Assembly (NCBI GenBank): GCA_020073285.1
Contig: JAIQFM010000029.1
Span: forward strand, 1-33,994
DNA length: 33,994 bases
From: Terriglobia bacterium
Lineage (GTDB): Bacteria > Acidobacteriota > Terriglobia > Terriglobales > Acidobacteriaceae
Direction of reading: 5' to 3'
Position 1 is the first letter of the stretch; each line of letters starts with the position of its first letter. Positions 30,447-33,994 of this stretch are shown in pieces. The notes beneath the pieces were generated by a model that worked only from the letters and a program-made list of their open reading frames with translations, was not told the origin of the DNA and did no database searches. A program made the position numbers and the translations under genes.

Positions 30447-33251
30447 CTAGAACGTCGTGGCCACGGTGAAGCGGAACGTTGTCTTGGGCTCTTTCAGGTT
30501 CCATCCCGGAACATAGGTGCTGATCGCCTGCTGGTAACTGTATTTTCCGGCATCGTTGTTCGGGAACATGCTGGGCGATATCAGGTTGGGCGTGTCGGCG
30601 AAAGTGTCGAGCCGGAGCGGATTGTAGGCCCAGTAAATGCGGAACGGGGCATTCACTACCGGCATAATCACCTGGACCTCCAGCCCGGTCGAGGCGCGCG
30701 GGATCCAGTTGGACGCACCGACAATCTTCAAGCTCTTGCCGAACGACTGCGCCACGCCGCCGACGCAATTGAAAGCCACGTCGAGCGCCGGACAGCCGAA
30801 TGCGGTGGTGTTCAGGGTGTTCAACTGCACGGCATTGATCTGCAACTGCGAGGGCCGGACGATACCGTCGAATCCGATGTCGAAAAACGGCGCCAGCGTG
30901 ACCGGGCCAACGATGGGAATGCGGTATTCCACATTAGCAATCGCGTTGGTATCGCCGCCCGGGAACAGGATGCGGCTCACCGGAAGCGGTACGGTGACAT
31001 TGCCCTGGCGCGGGTTGTTGGGATCCTTGGGGACGGGGATGCCACTGGGATTGGTGAGCGGGAAATCCACGCGCTCAACGAAGAAGGCGACCGGGGAAAC
31101 GGCGCGGATGTCGAAGCCGCGGATGTCAGTGTCGCCGCCCATGAAGAAGCGTTCAAAGGGCGGCGCCACGTGCCCGGCGTAGCCGCTGATGAAGGAACCC
31201 TGGAGGCGGATTCCGAGACTGTTGTGGCCTTCTGAGTTGGGCTTCAGGCCCTTCATCGGAGTCCAGCGCGTGTAGGAAGCGAGCGGGCGGAAGAAGGACA
31301 CGTTGCCGCCTAGGCCGGCAAAATCGCCGCCGATGAAAATGTTGCGCCCGCGGTGCGGATGCACGGGGCTGTCCACCGTGTTCCAGGTAAAGCTGGGAAT
31401 GATCTTGCTGGTGACGATGCCGGATAGCGAGTTGGGGCCGGAAATGTTGCGGAAATTCAGCTCCTGGAAATACAGGCGCGAGAAGTCGCTGAACACGTTG
31501 ATGGAGGACACATCGAACGAGTAGCCCAGGGAGAGGCGCTTGAACGACCGCCGGATGGGATAGCTGATCGAAGTGGTGAAGCCGGTCCGCGATTGGCTGA
31601 AGTTCTGTAGGGATTGAAGGATGTTCTGGGGCAGATTGAGAACCTGGCCGCTGGCGATATTCGCCTCCTGCGCCTGGTTGAAATTGAAACGCTGGTTGAA
31701 TACCGTGAACCCGAACTGCAGCGGGCGGTCGAACATGTAGGGCTCGGTGAAGCCGAAGGACAAGTTGCGCTGGCGGCTGCCCACGCTGGCCTGCAGGGTG
31801 AGGGTTTCACCCAGACCGAGGAAATTGTTGGTCTCATAGGTCAGGCCGATGAAGGAACCGGCCAAGCCGCTGACGCCGCCGCTCAGGCCGATGCTGTTCT
31901 TGCCCTTCTCCTTCACCTTCAAGGTAATATCGACCGTGCCTTCCTGGTTGTTCTGCTTGACCTCGGAATCCTGCTCCGGCTTGAGCGCGTCGAAGTAGCC
32001 GAGCTGGTTGAGCCGCAGGATGCTCAGCTCCCAGAGACGGCTGTTGTAAACCTGTCCTTCCTCGACCGCCAGCTCGCGGCGGATGACTTTGTCGCGCGTG
32101 GTGGTGTTGCCCTTGAATTCGATGCGCCGGACATAGAACGGCTTGCCCTCGTCGAGGTCGATGGTCAGGCTGATCAGCTTCTTCTCATCATCGAACTGCG
32201 TGTCCGGCACCGGCGTGAAGTTGATGTAGCCCAATTCGCCGTAGGCATCGCGCAGGTTTTTCAGCCCCTTGCGCACCAGTTCGATATTGAAGATCTCGCC
32301 ATCCTTCATCGGTACCAGCCGGCGCAGGAACGAGGCGTTGGGGATGGCCTTGGCGCCGGTGAACTTGATTTCCTTGAGGTGATACCGGTCGCCTTCCTCG
32401 ATCGGGATGGTGATATCCACCACCTTGCCCGCGCCCTTCTGAATCAGCGGGATGTGAAACCCGCCGCCGGTGTCGCGGATTTGCGTCTTGGGGTCCTGCA
32501 CTACCGCCTTGAAGTAGCCGCGGCGCTGGAACGCGTCGCGCACCATTTCGGCATCCTCGCTCAGCTTGCCGGCGTTGTAGGTCTTGCTGAAGATGTTTTC
32601 CAGGAAGATGGAATGCGGGATGCCGATGGGCCGCATGTTGCGCATGGCGTAACGCAGCTCCCGGCTGCCGACGTGCTTGTTGCCTTCGAATTTGATCTTC
32701 CCGACCTTGACCTTCGGGCCTTCCTTCACCACGAATGTGATGCCCACCGCAGCGGGAGGAATGGGGCGCACCTCGGTTTGAATGGTGGCGAACTGGCGGC
32801 CGTGTTCGGCGAGCAGTTCCTTGATGACCACTTCCGCGCGCTTGACTCGCGTAGGGTCGTACTGGCTTTCCTGGGTGAGGGAAACCTTGCGCTCCTTGAA
32901 GCGGTCCAGCACGTCGCTCTGCGAGACCGAGCTCAGGCCCACGTACTTGATCTCGCGGATGGTGGGCTTTTCCTTAACGTAGATATGGATGTCCCAGCCT
33001 TGCGGCGTCTGCTCACGCTCGAAACGGATGTCGTCAAAATAGCCGGTGTTCCACAACGAGTTGAAGTCGCGTTCCAGGGCGGCCTGGTCGTACGGGTCGC
33101 CCGGCTTGCTGAAGATGCGGGCGCGGACGGTCTCGGCCGGAATGCGGCGGTTGCCGTGGACGAGGATATCGTGGATCAGGCCCTGTTGGGCGGAGGCGGG
33201 AACGACAGACAGGGAAAATAAGCTTAAGACGAGGAAAGCGAATGCCGCCAT
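30447..33251 (-). CDS. bamA: Outer-membrane assembly factor BamA
   Basis: A 934-residue protein with a signal peptide (1-21, ending ASAQ). Five POTRA domains cover about 24-440; recognisable repeats start IHDILVHGNRRI, IREIKYVGLS, VGKIKFEGNKHV, LKEIKFTGAKAI and VRRIEFKGNT. A membrane beta-barrel runs to the C-terminus with the conserved GGDTDIRGF (the lid motif VRGF/IRGF) and PFRIYWAYNPLRL. It ends in Phe (FTVATTF), the outer-membrane signature. BamA folds and inserts outer-membrane proteins. GGAAGG lies just before the ATG. It is longer than E. coli BamA (about 810) because of extra barrel loops. Confidence 0.97.
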   Translation of the reverse strand: MAAFAFLVLSLFSLSVVPASAQQGLIHDILVHGNRRIPAETVRARIFSKPGDPYDQAALERDFNSLWNTGYFDDIRFEREQTPQGWDIHIYVKEKPTIREIKYVGLSSVSQSDVLDRFKERKVSLTQESQYDPTRVKRAEVVIKELLAEHGRQFATIQTEVRPIPPAAVGITFVVKEGPKVKVGKIKFEGNKHVGSRELRYAMRNMRPIGIPHSIFLENIFSKTYNAGKLSEDAEMVRDAFQRRGYFKAVVQDPKTQIRDTGGGFHIPLIQKGAGKVVDITIPIEEGDRYHLKEIKFTGAKAIPNASFLRRLVPMKDGEIFNIELVRKGLKNLRDAYGELGYINFTPVPDTQFDDEKKLISLTIDLDEGKPFYVRRIEFKGNTTTRDKVIRRELAVEEGQVYNSRLWELSILRLNQLGYFDALKPEQDSEVKQNNQEGTVDITLKVKEKGKNSIGLSGGVSGLAGSFIGLTYETNNFLGLGETLTLQASVGSRQRNLSFGFTEPYMFDRPLQFGFTVFNQRFNFNQAQEANIASGQVLNLPQNILQSLQNFSQSRTGFTTSISYPIRRSFKRLSLGYSFDVSSINVFSDFSRLYFQELNFRNISGPNSLSGIVTSKIIPSFTWNTVDSPVHPHRGRNIFIGGDFAGLGGNVSFFRPLASYTRWTPMKGLKPNSEGHNSLGIRLQGSFISGYAGHVAPPFERFFMGGDTDIRGFDIRAVSPVAFFVERVDFPLTNPSGIPVPKDPNNPRQGNVTVPLPVSRILFPGGDTNAIANVEYRIPIVGPVTLAPFFDIGFDGIVRPSQLQINAVQLNTLNTTAFGCPALDVAFNCVGGVAQSFGKSLKIVGASNWIPRASTGLEVQVIMPVVNAPFRIYWAYNPLRLDTFADTPNLISPSMFPNNDAGKYSYQQAISTYVPGWNLKEPKTTFRFTVATTF

Positions 33252-33378
33252 CCGCCTTCCTGCCCGCGCAGGAAAGGCGCGGGTAGGCGACGCCGCTGAA
33301 CGACAGACAACGGCCAGAACATGATCCGCAGAATTAAGAATAGTCCGACCTCAATAGCCAGTAGTTGCGGAATCGGCC

Positions 33379-33409
33379 ATTATACAAGCCCGCGCGCATT
33401 TCACGTCAA
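33379..33409 (-). promoter_or_regulatory. Possible bamA promoter
   Basis: On the minus strand: TTGACG (33404-33409), 19-base spacer, perfect TATAAT (33379-33384), about 128 bases before the bamA ATG. The spacing is longer than ideal. The rest of the 33252-33635 gap shows no gene. Confidence 0.45.
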
Positions 33410-33635
33410 AGTCGCGTCACGTGCCGATCCCGCCACGCCGCGCGCACATTTCTTCAACCCGCGCGCCGCGCGAATCTCTCGCTCACGGCACCGCCGTTGA
33501 GGCACGCAATTGCCCGATCACTCCCAACTCGGACGTCGCAACGCACAACTGGATTTGGCTTGCGCCCAATACGGAATCTTGCCACAATCCGCCGCACTTG
33601 GGCGGTTGTCCGAACGCGTTCACCCGAGGTGCTTC

Positions 33636-33959
33636 ATGTTCCACCTGCCGCCTGTTCTTACCGATGCCTCCCTTCTCCTTCTGCGCTTGATGATTGCCGC
33701 GGTCTTCTTCTCCAGTGGATGGAGCCACGCCAAGGATACGGCCGGGCGCAGCCAGAGCATCGGCATGAGCCAAGGATTTACTCTGTTCCTGGGTATTGCC
33801 GAGATCGCGGGCAGCCTCGGCGTCGGCTTCGGCGTCCTGACCCAACTCGCCGCCTTGGGTCTCATCCTCGTCATGCTGGGCGCCATCCAGAAGAAGATCT
33901 TTGCTCCGACCAGTGGGGCAGAAAACCCATCCTGCTCACCTCGTTCATCATCGCCCTGA
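33636..33959 (+). CDS. DoxX-family membrane protein, 3' end probably frameshifted
   Basis: The protein starts MFHLPPVLTDASLLLLRLMI at an ATG preceded by CGAGGTG and has three hydrophobic helices: LLLLRLMIAAVFFSSGWSH, FTLFLGIAEIAGSLGVGFG and LAALGLILVMLGAIQKK. The G-x-x-H after helix 1 and the E in helix 2 are typical of DoxX/DoxD-like proteins, linked to redox or thiosulfate metabolism and of varied function. The family has four helices. Here the frame stops at 33957-33959 after a hydrophilic tail, while another frame across the same bases reads ILLTSFIIALIAYLGLAL, a good fourth helix, and stays open to the window edge. A single-base indel near 33910-33930, real or from sequencing, is the likely cause. 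The 107-residue product is therefore probably truncated. Confidence 0.7.
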   Translation: MFHLPPVLTDASLLLLRLMIAAVFFSSGWSHAKDTAGRSQSIGMSQGFTLFLGIAEIAGSLGVGFGVLTQLAALGLILVMLGAIQKKIFAPTSGAENPSCSPRSSSP

Positions 33960-33994
33960 TCGCCTATCTCGGCCTCGCCCTGACGCAGAGCATC

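Noticed and set aside
31614-33221. 535-codon open frame antisense to bamA
   Set aside because: Lies wholly inside bamA and has no recognisable domain; shadow of a GC-rich coding strand.

Overview
The window looks like chromosomal DNA of a GC-rich, Gram-negative soil bacterium, most likely an acidobacterium. The pointers are an outer-membrane assembly pair (BamA plus OmpH/Skp), a TonB-type protein, a single TatA, and a dense set of Ser/Thr kinase, CHAT-TPR, CHASE2-cyclase and FecR-type genes. No insertion sequence, phage gene, CRISPR array, rRNA or recognisable tRNA was found. Taxonomy is inferred from gene content and style, not from a marker gene.

Layout. (1) 22-3636, all on the minus strand: a LuxR-type regulator, a PilZ protein, a NusG-paralogue antiterminator and a secreted Agd3-like polysaccharide deacetylase. 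This resembles the edge of an exopolysaccharide locus. (2) 4268-17851, a signalling block: CHASE2 adenylate cyclase with a translationally coupled secreted DUF928-like protein, a large exported TPR-CHAT protease, a kinase with internal 52-residue repeats and a duplicated C-terminal module, a FecR-like protein with a c-haem DUF3365/HAMP sensor, and an FHA-GAF-cyclase. (3) 17872-22882, glucose metabolism: zwf diverges from a glucose-1-dehydrogenase-like SDR and a GH15 glucoamylase. (4) 23010-25749: an RsbW-like ATPase, a GAF-TonB fusion and a small tatA with a clear terminator and promoter. (5) 25811-33251, mostly core genes: maf, a rutE-like nitroreductase, lepA, ompH/skp and bamA. A perfect 16-bp parS palindrome lies between the nitroreductase gene and maf. 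(6) 33636 to the edge: a DoxX-type gene whose reading frame ends abruptly.

How the parts may work together. Block 2 combines periplasmic sensing or proteolysis domains (CHASE2, CHAT, FecR, haem) with cytoplasmic outputs (two class III cyclases, a Ser/Thr kinase, an FHA reader). It is the best candidate for an undescribed envelope-to-cytoplasm signalling system. In block 3 the glucoamylase would release glucose, the SDR would oxidise it, and zwf would feed glucose 6-phosphate into the pentose phosphate pathway. The parS site, with two DnaA-box-like 9-mers about 3 kb away, suggests (weakly) that the window lies in the origin-proximal part of the chromosome.

Codon use is GC-rich, so long antisense open frames shadow many real genes; these were left out.
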